DNA from: a virus | Virus record (IMG/VR): IMGVR_UViG_3300044609_000036 | Location: 1 to 46,393 of that record | Direction: 5' to 3' (one strand) | Length of the DNA: 46,393 nucleotides | Shown: piece by piece, positions 26,408 through 34,271 of the stretch | Layout: each line of letters opens with the position of its first letter | Position numbering within the stretch: position 1 is the stretch's first letter | Position numbers and translations under genes: made by a program | Notes under the pieces: generated by a model | The model's database searches: none | What the model was told of the DNA's origin: nothing | Seen by the model: only the letters and a program-made list of their open reading frames with translations

Positions 26408-27385
26408 ATGGTAGTACTTCCTGTTAAACAGTACTACCCACAAACTGACAGTGCTACGGGACATGGAGACCGAATGTGCTTTAGCTCGACATGTGCTATG
26501 GCTATTAAGTATCTCCGTCCCGATGCACTACGTGGTAGCAACGCTGACGATGATTACCTCCGGACAGTCCTGAAGTACGGGGACACAACTGAATACACTG
26601 CTCATATCAAAGCTTGTAAGGATTATGGTGTTACTGCCACCTTTTATAAGAACGGTACCAAGCAAGCACTATTGAACGAACTAAAGAACGGCTTCCCAAC
26701 TGCTACAGGTATCCTGCATCGCGGACATGCATCACGACCTACTGGTGGTGGCCACTGGATGCTCCTGATTGGTGACGAAGGTGGAAAGGGTGTCTTCCAC
26801 GATCCATACGGTGAGATGGATAACGTCAACGGTGGTTACGTCACTGTTGGATCCGGTGGTAAGGAAGTTCGTTACTCCTGGGTAAACTGGCTAAAGCGTT
26901 GGGAAGTAGAAGGAGCCCGCACTGGCTGGTTCATGACCTTCCGAGCCGTCTCTACCCCGTCTCCTAAGCCAAGTACCCCCAACACCTGGGATGGCGTTGT
27001 AGCAGCTGCACGGGCTGCTGGAGCTAAGTTCCCAGAGGTAGTTGCTGCTCAGTGGGCACTTGAGAGTGGCTACGGTAAATATACATCTGGTACCAATAAC
27101 TACTTCGGCATCAAAGGTGCTGATGGTGAAGGTTCGCTTGTCTCTACGACCGAGTTTGTTGGTGGCATGGAAATCAAGATGGATGCATGGTTCAAGAACT
27201 TTGCAACCATGAGCGACTGTGTTTCCTATATTGTGGATCGTTGGTACAAGGATTACAAAGGTTATACGGGTGTCAACCGAGCTTCTACCCCAACGGAGTG
27301 TGCCCAATTGTTGGTACGTGAGGGATATGCAACTGATCCCGCTTATGCGGACAAATTGATACGTATTCTACGGGAACATGATTGA
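26408..27385 (+). CDS. Endolysin: C39-like peptidase fused to glucosaminidase
   Basis: This 325-aa protein has two cell-wall enzymes in line. Residues 1 to about 180 resemble a C39-type cysteine peptidase: a Cys in DRMCFSSTCAMAI (C24 or C29), H116 in GGGHWMLLIG and D132 in VFHDPYGE. A Pro-rich linker (STPSPKPSTPN) follows. Residues about 195-325 are a FlgJ/GH73-like glucosaminidase with FPEVVAAQWALESGYGKY (likely catalytic E219) and GTNNYFGIKG. The second domain is close to that in the gp15-like protein. No signal peptide is seen, so a holin would be needed for export. It would cut both peptide and glycan bonds of peptidoglycan. Confidence 0.87.
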   Translation: MVVLPVKQYYPQTDSATGHGDRMCFSSTCAMAIKYLRPDALRGSNADDDYLRTVLKYGDTTEYTAHIKACKDYGVTATFYKNGTKQALLNELKNGFPTATGILHRGHASRPTGGGHWMLLIGDEGGKGVFHDPYGEMDNVNGGYVTVGSGGKEVRYSWVNWLKRWEVEGARTGWFMTFRAVSTPSPKPSTPNTWDGVVAAARAAGAKFPEVVAAQWALESGYGKYTSGTNNYFGIKGADGEGSLVSTTEFVGGMEIKMDAWFKNFATMSDCVSYIVDRWYKDYKGYTGVNRASTPTECAQLLVREGYATDPAYADKLIRILREHD

Positions 27386-27623
27386 GGCAATTATTACGGG
27401 TGTTGCATCCCTTGTCATTGGTGTTGGTGGTGGTATAGCTTCACTTAGTAGTAAAACGAACTCACGTATGGATCGCATTGATAAGCGTATCGATGAGATT
27501 GAGTTACGCCTTGCTGAGAAGTATGTACCACGCCAAGAGTTAGCCAATGCGCTACAAAAGATGGAGGATCACATGATCCGCATTGAAAACAAGCTAGATC
27601 AGATTGTACTGAGAAATGGCTAA
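27378..27623 (+). CDS. Membrane-anchored coiled-coil protein, spanin or holin candidate
   Basis: This 81-aa protein has an N-terminal hydrophobic helix (IEAIITGVASLVIGVGGGIA) followed by about 55 residues of charged coiled coil (MDRIDKRIDEIELRLAEKYV, MEDHMIRIENKLDQIV). This shape matches an inner-membrane spanin (Rz-like) and also some holin-associated proteins. It overlaps the endolysin end by eight bases, supporting a lysis role. No outer-membrane lipoprotein partner was found nested within it. Confidence 0.65.
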   Translation: MIEAIITGVASLVIGVGGGIASLSSKTNSRMDRIDKRIDEIELRLAEKYVPRQELANALQKMEDHMIRIENKLDQIVLRNG

Positions 27624-27870
27624 AAAGACAAAAGCTACGGAGGACATGTTTAATGAACTCCACAATATTGTTACAGTAGAGCTACTTAATCGTATTAAAA
27701 GCGGTGAGGCATCTACACAAGACCTAAAGGCAGCTTGTGATTGGTTGTCTAAGAATGACATCAGTGGTGTTGCTTATGATGGCAACCCATTGGATAAACT
27801 TGCTACCATTATGCCAAAAGTAGATCCTGAACTTATACAAACGAGGCTGTATGGCAAGTCGCACGTCTAA
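27616..27870 (+). CDS. Small terminase subunit candidate, T7 gp18-like
   Basis: This 84-aa protein, close to T7 gp18 in size (89 aa), begins MAKKTKATEDMFNELHNIVT, continues with a helical ELLNRIKSGEASTQDLKAAC segment and has WLSKNDISGVAYDGNPLDKL. This helix-rich small protein with a GEASTQDLKAA turn resembles small terminase (DNA packaging A) proteins of podoviruses. Order also fits: after lysis membrane proteins, as T7 gp18 follows gp17.5. The packaging partner would be the large terminase at 30813. The gene overlaps both neighbours. Confidence 0.65.
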   Translation: MAKKTKATEDMFNELHNIVTVELLNRIKSGEASTQDLKAACDWLSKNDISGVAYDGNPLDKLATIMPKVDPELIQTRLYGKSHV

Positions 27871-28105
27871 GTACTACAAGGCTAACCCAGAAGCTAAGGC
27901 CAAGCGTCTTAAGCAACAGGCCGCCTATAACAAAACAAAGGAAGGTCTTAAGATTCGTACCGAAGCCAACCAACTGAACAGAAAACTCGGTACCTACGGT
28001 AATGGTGATGGTAAGGATGCCAGCCATACGGGTCCCAATAAAGGGAAGTTAGAGTCACCAAAGGCCAATCGTACCAGACCTCGTCGGGGAAAAAGGTATG
28101 CCTAA
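27851..28105 (+). CDS. Small basic phage protein
   Basis: This 84-aa, very basic protein starts MASRTSKYYKANPEAKAKRL and ends RTRPRRGKRYA, with a Gly/Asp-rich middle (GTYGNGDGKDASHTGPNKG). Proteins with this SKYYKANPEAK start and a conserved GTYGNGDG...SH segment are common in marine phages, usually near packaging genes. The function is not known. The charge favours nucleic-acid binding. It overlaps the genes on both sides. Confidence 0.72.
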   Translation: MASRTSKYYKANPEAKAKRLKQQAAYNKTKEGLKIRTEANQLNRKLGTYGNGDGKDASHTGPNKGKLESPKANRTRPRRGKRYA

Positions 28106-28688
28106 TCCAATGCAGATCCGTAGTCCACAGATGGACATGGCCATCCGTATGTTGACCGATGGTACCTTTAGCAAGGCTACCGGACGACGGGTACCAGCCT
28201 TTAGTCTTGAACAGGCTGCTGCTCTGGTTGGTAATGCTATGCATGAGACCGGCTCACCCAATCTGACAAACATGGATGTTGTTGAACGAGGTAACGGCGG
28301 TGCTGGTCGGGGTCTGATGCAGTACACGGGTCCACGGCGTGAGGCATACGACCTGGCCAATCCTGGTAATGACATGGCCCGTCAGATGCAGTACGCAGCA
28401 CAGGAATATGCAGGTAAGCATGACCCTGGTGGTAACTCCCTGATTGGTTATACACGTTCACTGGAGACTACTCCACGACGTGATGTAACTGCTGCTACGA
28501 CTCACCTACTTAATAACTACTTTCGTCCGGCTGATCCTGAAGCCAGTCGTAAGGAACGTGTTGCTAATGCCAAGGCGGTCCTTAAGATCTACCAGGGACT
28601 AACTAAACCCAAACCTAAACCAACTGTTAAACAGCAACAACCAAACATGCTTAGTAATGTCCTTAAGATATTTGGCTTTGCTCGGTAA
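28098..28688 (+). CDS. Tail-lysozyme-like muramidase
   Basis: This 196-aa protein has the pattern AAALVGNAMHETGSPNLTNM followed by GRGLMQYTGPRREAYD, typical of the phage tail lysozyme fold where the Glu in the HETG part is catalytic. A basic, Pro/Lys-rich tail (about 165-180) ends in a short amphipathic helix (NVLKIFGFAR). It could be a second lysis enzyme or a virion-borne muramidase. It sits among small packaging and lysis genes and starts eight bases inside the previous gene. Confidence 0.75.
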   Translation: MPNPMQIRSPQMDMAIRMLTDGTFSKATGRRVPAFSLEQAAALVGNAMHETGSPNLTNMDVVERGNGGAGRGLMQYTGPRREAYDLANPGNDMARQMQYAAQEYAGKHDPGGNSLIGYTRSLETTPRRDVTAATTHLLNNYFRPADPEASRKERVANAKAVLKIYQGLTKPKPKPTVKQQQPNMLSNVLKIFGFAR

Positions 28689-29015
28689 ATGACTCCACTA
28701 CTGCCAAGTCCTGATCACTACCTCCATAACCTAATAACGATGACAAGCTCTGAAGCAAAGAGGCTACACCGTCGTGCAATTAAGGAATACTTCAATTGTC
28801 AATGTGTTTATTGCGGAGAAACTTATGAACTACATGAACTTACACTTGATCACGTTCGCCCTAAGTGTTTTGGTGGCGAAGACCTTACATCAAATTTGGT
28901 CCCCAGCTGTAGGCAATGTAATCAGGCTAAAGGTAGTAGAAATTGGTTACAATGGATGAGGGACACATTCGGTCCAACCCCTAGGGAAACACTTATTCTA
29001 TCACACATTAATTAA
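28689..29015 (+). CDS. HNH endonuclease
   Basis: This 108-aa protein has a complete HNH core: CVYCGE, then LTLDHVRPKCFGGEDLTSNL with the catalytic His, and SCRQCNQAKGSRN with the second metal-binding Cys pair. The first ATG abuts the previous stop. An internal ATG at 28740 (MTSSEAKRLHRRAIKEYF) also fits the domain. HNH proteins near terminase genes can assist genome cutting during packaging, and free-standing ones can be homing nucleases. The location next to packaging genes favours the first, without proof. Confidence 0.85.
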   Translation: MTPLLPSPDHYLHNLITMTSSEAKRLHRRAIKEYFNCQCVYCGETYELHELTLDHVRPKCFGGEDLTSNLVPSCRQCNQAKGSRNWLQWMRDTFGPTPRETLILSHIN

Positions 29016-29017
29016 TC

Positions 29018-29167
29018 ATGTTCGGTAAAGATACCAAAAGCCATGAGATGGCAGAGTCTAAATCCAAGAAGTACCAGGGTAATGACCGTGGCAAAGAAGT
29101 TGCTGAACGGTACATGAACCAAGAGAAGAAAAAGAAAGAAGGTGGGTCGGCTGTTGTTGGGAGCTGA
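29018..29167 (+). CDS. Small Lys/Glu-rich protein
   Basis: This 49-aa protein, MFGKDTKSHEMAESKSKKYQ at the start and KEGGSAVVGS at the end, is almost wholly charged and probably disordered or helical. It lies two bases after the HNH gene and three bases before the next. Function is unknown. The tight spacing in a packed operon is the main reason to accept it. Confidence 0.55.
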   Translation: MFGKDTKSHEMAESKSKKYQGNDRGKEVAERYMNQEKKKKEGGSAVVGS

Positions 29168-29170
29168 GTA

Positions 29171-30460
29171 ATGGCTCCACGTACAAATAAACCGACTACT
29201 AAAAAAATAGATCCTGTTGAAAAACTAATACAAGAAAGAGAACAGGACTACCAGGGCGCCTTACAAATTGCTCGCAATGATTTACTAGCTAAAGAGGCTG
29301 AACTTAATCAAATTAAAGAAGCGTATCTTGCCGGTGATGAACGTGTTGAAGGATTTGAGGAGTACTTAAATAATCAAATCAGTCAAGTGCGTAGAGCACG
29401 TAGAGATGTTGTATCGGAAGGGTCTTACCTTTTTGAGAATGATTTACGCAACCAGGGTGACGTAATTAAAGATGTAAACGTCACCGAGGCTGGTCAACGC
29501 AAGGTATCTCAACCTATTCCAGGAACAGAAGCGCATCACCCAGCATCAGTCTCGTCTACTGAAAGTTATGTTCAGAACATGTCTGAATATGAGGTGCGTA
29601 GACTATGGGATATGATGAAGGAGCAAGGATATACCGTTGGCTCCTTGGCTGAAGGGTTTATTCCATTATCTAAACCAGCTCACACTACTGGTGGTAAAAA
29701 CTGGGGTCCTAACTATGCTCACGTAGGCAAAGAAGGTGATCCAGATCCCGGTAGATTTAAAGGTGTAGCTCTACCTAAGGGTACGACAGCAGAGCAAGCG
29801 TTCATGGCTATGAAGCCAATGCTGGATGAACAACGGGCACTGAATGAAGCTGCTTACGGTCACCCTACCGAACAAGCTATGAGAGCTGCTGTTGAACGTG
29901 AGATGGGTAAACCAATCACATGGTCAGCCAGCGGTGCCGGTAACTTGGCTGAACAAAACGTAGCAGCTAAGGCAATGGGCATTAACGCTACCGTTATATC
30001 CAAGGCTTTTGATAAGTATCCGCAACTGATTGAATCTGGCCTTGTACCTAATGTCAGCGTTATGACTGATGTCGGTGCTAGAACTCCGCTTGGTACCAAA
30101 CCAACTGAAGAAGTACGCAGGCAGGCCTATATTGCTGTTACTAGCCAGTCCCTTGGTCAAAAGGCTGCAGCCATTGCTACACGAGAACCCATTCCAGCCC
30201 CAAGAGTTGTGGTGCCGACCCCCAAACCTGTAGTTAAGCCTACAGTTAAACCAGCACCGAAACCATCTGCCAAACCAGCTGTTAAACCGAGGGTTAAACC
30301 AGCACGTGTTGCACCAGCTGTATCTGCTACTAAACCTGCCAGGACTAAACCCGTCAGTGCTAGTATGCAAATTAGAGCAATGCAAAACACTGTGCCGGAT
30401 GCACTACGCATTCAACCGGGTATGAGCCTACCCAGTATGTCACTGATTCAAGGTATCTAA
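29171..30460 (+). CDS. Unknown protein with histidine-rich nuclease-like segment and KP repeats
   Basis: This is a 429-aa protein. Residues 1-110 are a charged helical region (KLIQEREQDYQGALQIARND). Residues about 118-190 contain GTEAHHPASV, then LWDMMKEQGYTVGSLAEGF, IPLSKPAHTTGGKNWGPNYA. The spacing of HH, the L..G.tvgs..eGFIPLS block and a following H-x-T-G with a PNY resembles AHH/HNH-type toxin nucleases. Residues about 340-390 are Lys-Pro repeats (VVKPTVKPAPKPSAKPAVK), a stiff linker seen in periplasm-spanning or virion proteins. I cannot name a family for it. It could be a virion protein or a nuclease used in packaging or host DNA breakdown. Confidence 0.6.
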   Translation: MAPRTNKPTTKKIDPVEKLIQEREQDYQGALQIARNDLLAKEAELNQIKEAYLAGDERVEGFEEYLNNQISQVRRARRDVVSEGSYLFENDLRNQGDVIKDVNVTEAGQRKVSQPIPGTEAHHPASVSSTESYVQNMSEYEVRRLWDMMKEQGYTVGSLAEGFIPLSKPAHTTGGKNWGPNYAHVGKEGDPDPGRFKGVALPKGTTAEQAFMAMKPMLDEQRALNEAAYGHPTEQAMRAAVEREMGKPITWSASGAGNLAEQNVAAKAMGINATVISKAFDKYPQLIESGLVPNVSVMTDVGARTPLGTKPTEEVRRQAYIAVTSQSLGQKAAAIATREPIPAPRVVVPTPKPVVKPTVKPAPKPSAKPAVKPRVKPARVAPAVSATKPARTKPVSASMQIRAMQNTVPDALRIQPGMSLPSMSLIQGI

Positions 30461-30762
30461 TGGCAAAACCAAAAGAACCCCAAAACCTAAAGGATAAGTT
30501 AATAGAACTTGTCCGTAACCTAAAGATTGGGTACATGAACGGTCAGAACCCAATGGGTCGTGCTCAAGTAACTCATGGTTATTTCCCTGCTAAGAATGCA
30601 GCATTGAACATGGGTGCTCTTATGAACACACCGTATGACCCTGAGATGCGTATTCGACCTAAGGATCCTCAACAACAATTACGTGCTCTTACCTCTGGCA
30701 TCGGTAGGATTGAACGTATTCATAACGCATACATCAAACCGCGAGTCAAGCTGGCGGACTAA
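30460..30762 (+). CDS. Unknown small basic protein before large terminase
   Basis: This 100-aa basic protein contains MGRAQVTHGYFPAKNAALNM and a C-terminal IGRIERIHNAYIKPRVKLAD. Its ATG overlaps the previous stop by one base (TAATG). It directly precedes a hairpin and the large terminase. Context suggests a packaging accessory or a virion protein, but there is no recognised domain. It is an alternative candidate for small terminase, although its sequence is less like T7 gp18 than the gene at 27616. Confidence 0.6.
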   Translation: MAKPKEPQNLKDKLIELVRNLKIGYMNGQNPMGRAQVTHGYFPAKNAALNMGALMNTPYDPEMRIRPKDPQQQLRALTSGIGRIERIHNAYIKPRVKLAD

Positions 30763-30773
30763 TGACCACCATT

Positions 30774-30806
30774 GGCCCCTCTACGACCCTGTAAGGGGCT
30801 CTTTCT
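30774..30806 (+). terminator. Hairpin with weak T-tract before large terminase
   Basis: GCCCCT (30775-30780) pairs with AGGGGC (30794-30799) around a 13-base loop, followed by TCTTTCT. The stem is short and the T-tract broken, so it may attenuate transcription rather than stop it. It could lower large-terminase expression, which is usually kept low. Confidence 0.4.
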
Positions 30807-30812
30807 ACTATC

Positions 30813-32564
30813 TTGGTACCATCTACCGTGAACGATGTTTTAACAGCCCTACGGGGCGATTTTAAGCTGTTCCTTCAAGCACTGTGGCAGCAACTAGACC
30901 TACCCTCTCCGACAAGAGCGCAGTACGCTATTGCTGACTACCTACAACATGGTCCCAAACGACTACAGATTCAAGCATTCCGAGGAGTCGGTAAGAGTTG
31001 GATTACTGGAGCGTTTGTGTTGTGGACCCTATTTAATGATGCAGAAAAGAAAATCATGATTATCTCAGCATCTAAGGAACGTGCTGATAACATGTCCATC
31101 TTCCTGCAGAAGTTGATCATTGAGACACCATGGTTGGTGCACCTCCGTCCGAAGAGTGATGATAGTCGCTGGAGTCGTATCAGCTTTGATGTCAACTGTT
31201 CCCCACACCAAGCCCCGTCCGTTAAATCGGTCGGTATTACCGGACAGTTGACTGGATCACGAGCCGACCTGATGATTCTTGATGACATTGAGGTTCCAGG
31301 CAACTCAATGACTGAGATGATGCGGGAGAAATTATTACAATTATGCACCGAGGCTGAGTCTATTCTGACGCCAAAGAAGGACAGTCGAATTATGTACCTG
31401 GGGACGCCACAAACTACCTTCACGATCTACCGTAAACTGGCAGAGCGTAACTACCGCCCGTTTGTTTGGCCCGCTAGATACCCAAAGTCACTTAGTAACT
31501 ACGAGGGCCTGTTGGCTCCCCAGTTACAGGAAGACATCGACATGGGTGCAGAAGGTGGACGGGTAACAGATCCCGACCGCTTCAGTGATGAGGACCTGGT
31601 GGAACGTGAGGCAGCAATGGGTCGTAGCAACTTTATGCTACAGTTCATGCTGGATACTACCTTGAGTGACGCTGAGAAGTTCCCACTTAAGTTTAGTGAT
31701 CTTGTTGTTACTTCCGTTAATCCGACACAAGCTCCCGATGCTGTGGTGTGGTGCAGTGATCCCCGTAACGTCCTGAAGGACTTACCGACAGTAGGCCTAC
31801 CTGGTGATTACTTCTACAGTCCCATGCAGCTACAGGGTGAGTGGGGGCCATATACCGAAACTATATGTTCCGTTGACCCAAGTGGTCGTGGTACGGACGA
31901 AACATCAGCAACATACATCTCACAAAGGAATGGCTTTCTCTACGTTCACGAAGTACGAGCTTATCGCGACGGTTATAGCGATAACACACTTCTTGACATC
32001 CTGCGTGGGTGTAAGCGTTACAATGTTACGAAGCTCCTCATTGAGACAAACTTCGGTGATGGAGTCATCGCAGAACTCTTTAAGAAGCACCTACAACAAA
32101 CCAAGCAAGCCATTGATGTCGAAGAGGTGCGGGCCAATGTGAGAAAGGAAGACCGCATTATTGACGCCCTTGAACCCGTTATGAACCAGCACAGGCTTAT
32201 TGTGGACAGATCGGTAGTGGAATGGGACTACAGCTCTAATAAGGATGCAGCACCCGAGGAACGACTGCTGTATATGCTGTTCTATCAGATGTCACGGATG
32301 TGTCGTGAGAAGGGCGCAGTTAAACACGACGACAGACTCGATAGCCTAGCACAAGGTGTAAAGTATTTTACTGATGCCATGGGTATTAGTGCCCATGAAG
32401 CAGTTAAGGAACGTAAGCGGGAGGAGTGGAACGACATACTAGAAACCTTCCTTGATGATCCACAAGCTGCTACCAATCACATGGTATTTGGCATGTCTTT
32501 AGACCAGCGAAAACAAGCAAGAGGAAAGACAAAAAAGGTAGTCAGTACATGGGTTAGCTTGTGA
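30813..32564 (+). CDS. Large terminase subunit, T7 gp19-like
   Basis: The 583-aa length matches T7 gp19 (586 aa), the ATPase-nuclease that packages DNA into the prohead. The Walker-A-like FRGVGKSWITGAF lies at about 62-74, the Walker B LMILDDIEVPG near 155, and the GITGQLTGSRAD segment before it is nearly as in T7. The RNase-H-like nuclease has SVDPSGRGTDE, ETNFGDGV and a terminal KHDDRLDSLAQG with acidic metal ligands. TTG at 30813 gives an N-terminus that aligns in length with T7; GTG at 30828 is the alternative. No good Shine-Dalgarno site is seen. The stop overlaps a small GTG-started frame. Confidence 0.95.
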   Translation: MVPSTVNDVLTALRGDFKLFLQALWQQLDLPSPTRAQYAIADYLQHGPKRLQIQAFRGVGKSWITGAFVLWTLFNDAEKKIMIISASKERADNMSIFLQKLIIETPWLVHLRPKSDDSRWSRISFDVNCSPHQAPSVKSVGITGQLTGSRADLMILDDIEVPGNSMTEMMREKLLQLCTEAESILTPKKDSRIMYLGTPQTTFTIYRKLAERNYRPFVWPARYPKSLSNYEGLLAPQLQEDIDMGAEGGRVTDPDRFSDEDLVEREAAMGRSNFMLQFMLDTTLSDAEKFPLKFSDLVVTSVNPTQAPDAVVWCSDPRNVLKDLPTVGLPGDYFYSPMQLQGEWGPYTETICSVDPSGRGTDETSATYISQRNGFLYVHEVRAYRDGYSDNTLLDILRGCKRYNVTKLLIETNFGDGVIAELFKKHLQQTKQAIDVEEVRANVRKEDRIIDALEPVMNQHRLIVDRSVVEWDYSSNKDAAPEERLLYMLFYQMSRMCREKGAVKHDDRLDSLAQGVKYFTDAMGISAHEAVKERKREEWNDILETFLDDPQAATNHMVFGMSLDQRKQARGKTKKVVSTWVSL

Positions 32565-32632
32565 CAGTTACAGATTGGCTAATCGCTGAGATCCCTTCCA
32601 CTGCAATCGATTTCGAGATCCCCCCCGTATAG
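32561..32632 (+). CDS. Possible 23-aa peptide coupled to terminase
   Basis: A GTG overlaps the terminase stop (GTGA), as seen for several genes here, and reads MTVTDWLIAEI with a C-terminal FEIPPV. The sequence looks like coding text, not random. Its stop codon lies in the loop of a C6/G6 hairpin. Length and lack of homology knowledge keep confidence low. Confidence 0.35.
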   Translation: MTVTDWLIAEIPSTAIDFEIPPV

Positions 32633-32637
32633 GGGGG
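32620..32637. repeat. C7/G6 hairpin with GTATA loop
   Basis: Seven C (32620-32626) face six G (32632-32637) around GTATA. The right arm reads TATAGGGGGG, which recalls the initiation end of T7 promoters (TATAGGGAGA), so a phage-polymerase promoter is an alternative to a hairpin. Neither can be proved from one copy. Confidence 0.45.
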
Positions 32638-32666
32638 AGTGGAGGGTGGACCACGACTCCCGAAAG

Positions 32667-32709
32667 GAGAAAGACATGTCTCTAACAAGACTGTCTTTCT
32701 CTCTTTATT
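32667..32709 (+). terminator. Strong stem-loop with T-rich tail after terminase
   Basis: GAGAAAGACA (32667-32676) pairs perfectly with TGTCTTTCTC (32692-32701). The stem is extended inward by GTCT/AGAC after a bulged T, with loop CTAACA, and followed by TCTTTATT. It is a good late terminator. An AAGGAG site and an ATG (32676) for an 11-codon frame are buried in the left arm, so the structure might also control translation. Confidence 0.7.
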
Positions 32710-32885
32710 AATGTCCCTGGGAAAGGACATTCAGTAAGTACTGTCTAACAAAAGGACACAAACATCCACTAACTTGTACTATTACTAAGTTAATACTGTG
32801 AGTACTGTATAAGGAACGAAGTTCTTATTACTGTCACTACTGTTATTAACTCTCCCATTACCTCCGTCAATAACAACAACAACTA

Positions 32886-33542
32886 ATGACCCACCAAGTT
32901 AGTTTAGTTCACATCACACCTAACGCTGAAGAGCTTATCTCTTACATGGCAAGGGTATCCAACCCATCCAACCAAAGTAACACTGAGACAAGTGCTAAAC
33001 TTATTGGATACCTCATTAAACATAACCACTGGTCTCCGTTTGAGATGGTGAATATGTGCGTAGAGATTGAAACCACAAGGTCTATCGCTGCACAGATACT
33101 ACGTCACCGTTCCTTCAGCTTCCAGGAGTTTAGTCAACGGTACGCAGAAGTACAGCTACGTCCAGAGCTACCAGAAATGCGTAGACAGGACACTAAGAAC
33201 CGTCAGAATAGTATTGATGACCTACCGCTGGGTGTACTCCACGAGACAGACAAGTTAGTTGGTGAAGCCCTTGTAACTGCCTACCGCTCTTATGATCGCC
33301 TACTAGAGCTTGGTGTTGCCAAGGAATGTGCAAGGGAGGTCCTACCCCTTTGTACACCTACACGACTGTACATGAACGGTACCGTCCGTTCCTGGTTGCA
33401 CTATTGTGACCTAAGGTGTGGTAATGGTACACAACTGGAACACCGACGTATTGCCGATCAAGTACGTAATATCATGTGTCGGGAACTACCCGGCGTGTCT
33501 ACTGCCATGTGGGACTCCAACAGGCCAGTACTGGACCTGTAA
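32886..33542 (+). CDS. thyX: Flavin-dependent thymidylate synthase
   Basis: This 218-aa protein methylates dUMP to dTMP using folate, FAD and NADPH. The ThyX signature RHRSFSFQEFSQRY is present in full. The N-terminal ISYMARVSNP and NHWSPFEMVNMCVEIET with the conserved HWSPFE segment, and the C-terminal LRCGNGTQLEHRRIA are typical. Marine picocyanobacteria themselves use ThyX. It is separated from the other nucleotide genes (nrdA, nrdB, mazG) and lies after the terminase with its own leader. It would supply dTTP for phage DNA synthesis. Confidence 0.95.
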   Translation: MTHQVSLVHITPNAEELISYMARVSNPSNQSNTETSAKLIGYLIKHNHWSPFEMVNMCVEIETTRSIAAQILRHRSFSFQEFSQRYAEVQLRPELPEMRRQDTKNRQNSIDDLPLGVLHETDKLVGEALVTAYRSYDRLLELGVAKECAREVLPLCTPTRLYMNGTVRSWLHYCDLRCGNGTQLEHRRIADQVRNIMCRELPGVSTAMWDSNRPVLDL

Positions 33543-33546
33543 ATTT

Positions 33547-33574
33547 TTGACATAAATTTAACAAGCCTTATATC
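33547..33574 (+). promoter_or_regulatory. Sigma-70-type promoter candidate
   Basis: TTGACA (33547-33552), a 16-base AT-rich spacer and TATATC (33569-33574) form a good match to a host vegetative promoter. It lies just after thyX and reads toward the early genes, almost 950 bases upstream. It would suit early transcription by host RNA polymerase, before phage RNA polymerase is made. Confidence 0.4.
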
Positions 33575-33647
33575 GCCAGGGGGCCTCGTATTTCCCCCCA
33601 TACCCCTCCTCTTGCGATCAAGGACTCACCCGGCTCAACACTAACGT

Positions 33648-33681
33648 TATACACAGTGCTCACCTATTGGTACTGTGTATA
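33648..33681. repeat. 10-base inverted repeat in intergenic region
   Basis: TATACACAGT (33648-33657) is followed after 14 bases by its exact complement ACTGTGTATA (33672-33681). The right arm contains the TACTGT word that recurs in the spacer before thyX. It may be a dimeric protein site or an RNA hairpin. Confidence 0.6.
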
Positions 33682-33991
33682 GCAATGTGTAACTATGTAC
33701 AGCGGAGCGTTCCCTTATTGAGAATGAGTTGCAATAAGGATAGCACTGGTGATATGAATGGATAGCGATACGTATTCGTAGCAAGATACCAATTTATCTG
33801 TATGGCCACCCGCTTAGCACAGCGTTGTACCGTTAAACGCTCATTAGAGGCGTCTGTATGGCGCTACAACGTGGTTGTAATGTATTGTCGGTATGGAGAC
33901 ACCATAGAACAGTACGACACCGTACAGAGCCGTATAGCGTGGTGTATGGATATTGTGCAATTGTTCAGCGATAACAGGAGTTACAGCAATA

Positions 33992-34038
33992 TTCACACAC
34001 CGTGCTCACATCGTTCACACTCACGCCCAGTGGCTGCT
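33992..34038 (+). repeat. Imperfect 47-base element, copy 1
   Basis: This element (TTCACAC...TCGTTCACACTCAC...CTGC) matches 34908-34954 over about 47 bases, with an identical core of 14 bases and scattered changes elsewhere. This copy is in non-coding sequence. The other copy runs into the start of an early gene. Confidence 0.6.
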
Positions 34039-34171
34039 AAGCCGCAACCGACCTCACATACGGTGGACACGGTTGGCATACCCATCAGAAATCCTGATAG
34101 CATCAGATAGTGGTTTGGTATCAGGGCGAACTACGGGCACGGCTGGGACCTGGTACATTAGGTACATCGGT

Positions 34172-34195
34172 GGGGGAGGCGAGACCGCCACTCCC
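34172..34195 (+). repeat. GC-rich hairpin
   Basis: GGGGGAGGCG (34172-34181) pairs with CGCCACTCCC (34186-34195) around an AGAC loop, with one A-A mismatch and one G-T wobble. No T-tract follows, so it is not a simple terminator. It may be a processing site or part of a structured leader RNA. Confidence 0.5.
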
Positions 34196-34271
34196 TACCG
34201 CGAACCTTGACAACATAACTGGTCGTCACAAGACGGACTTAGCGGTGCGAGCGATCCCGCGAAGTGTTACA

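Larger units (their letters stand above)
32565..32885 (+). other. Hairpin-rich spacer between terminase and thyX
   Basis: This 321-base gap holds a small GTG frame, the C7/G6 hairpin and the terminator listed separately. It also holds AATGTCC/GGACATT (32710-32716 and 32725-32731), AACTT/AAGTT (about 32771-32791) and ATAAGGAAC/GTTCTTAT (32809-32817 and 32821-32828, one bulge). A motif, GTRAGTACTGTMTAA, occurs at 32734-32748 and 32798-32812. The density suggests transcription termination plus a new promoter or processed RNA before thyX. No convincing longer gene is seen. Confidence 0.6.
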
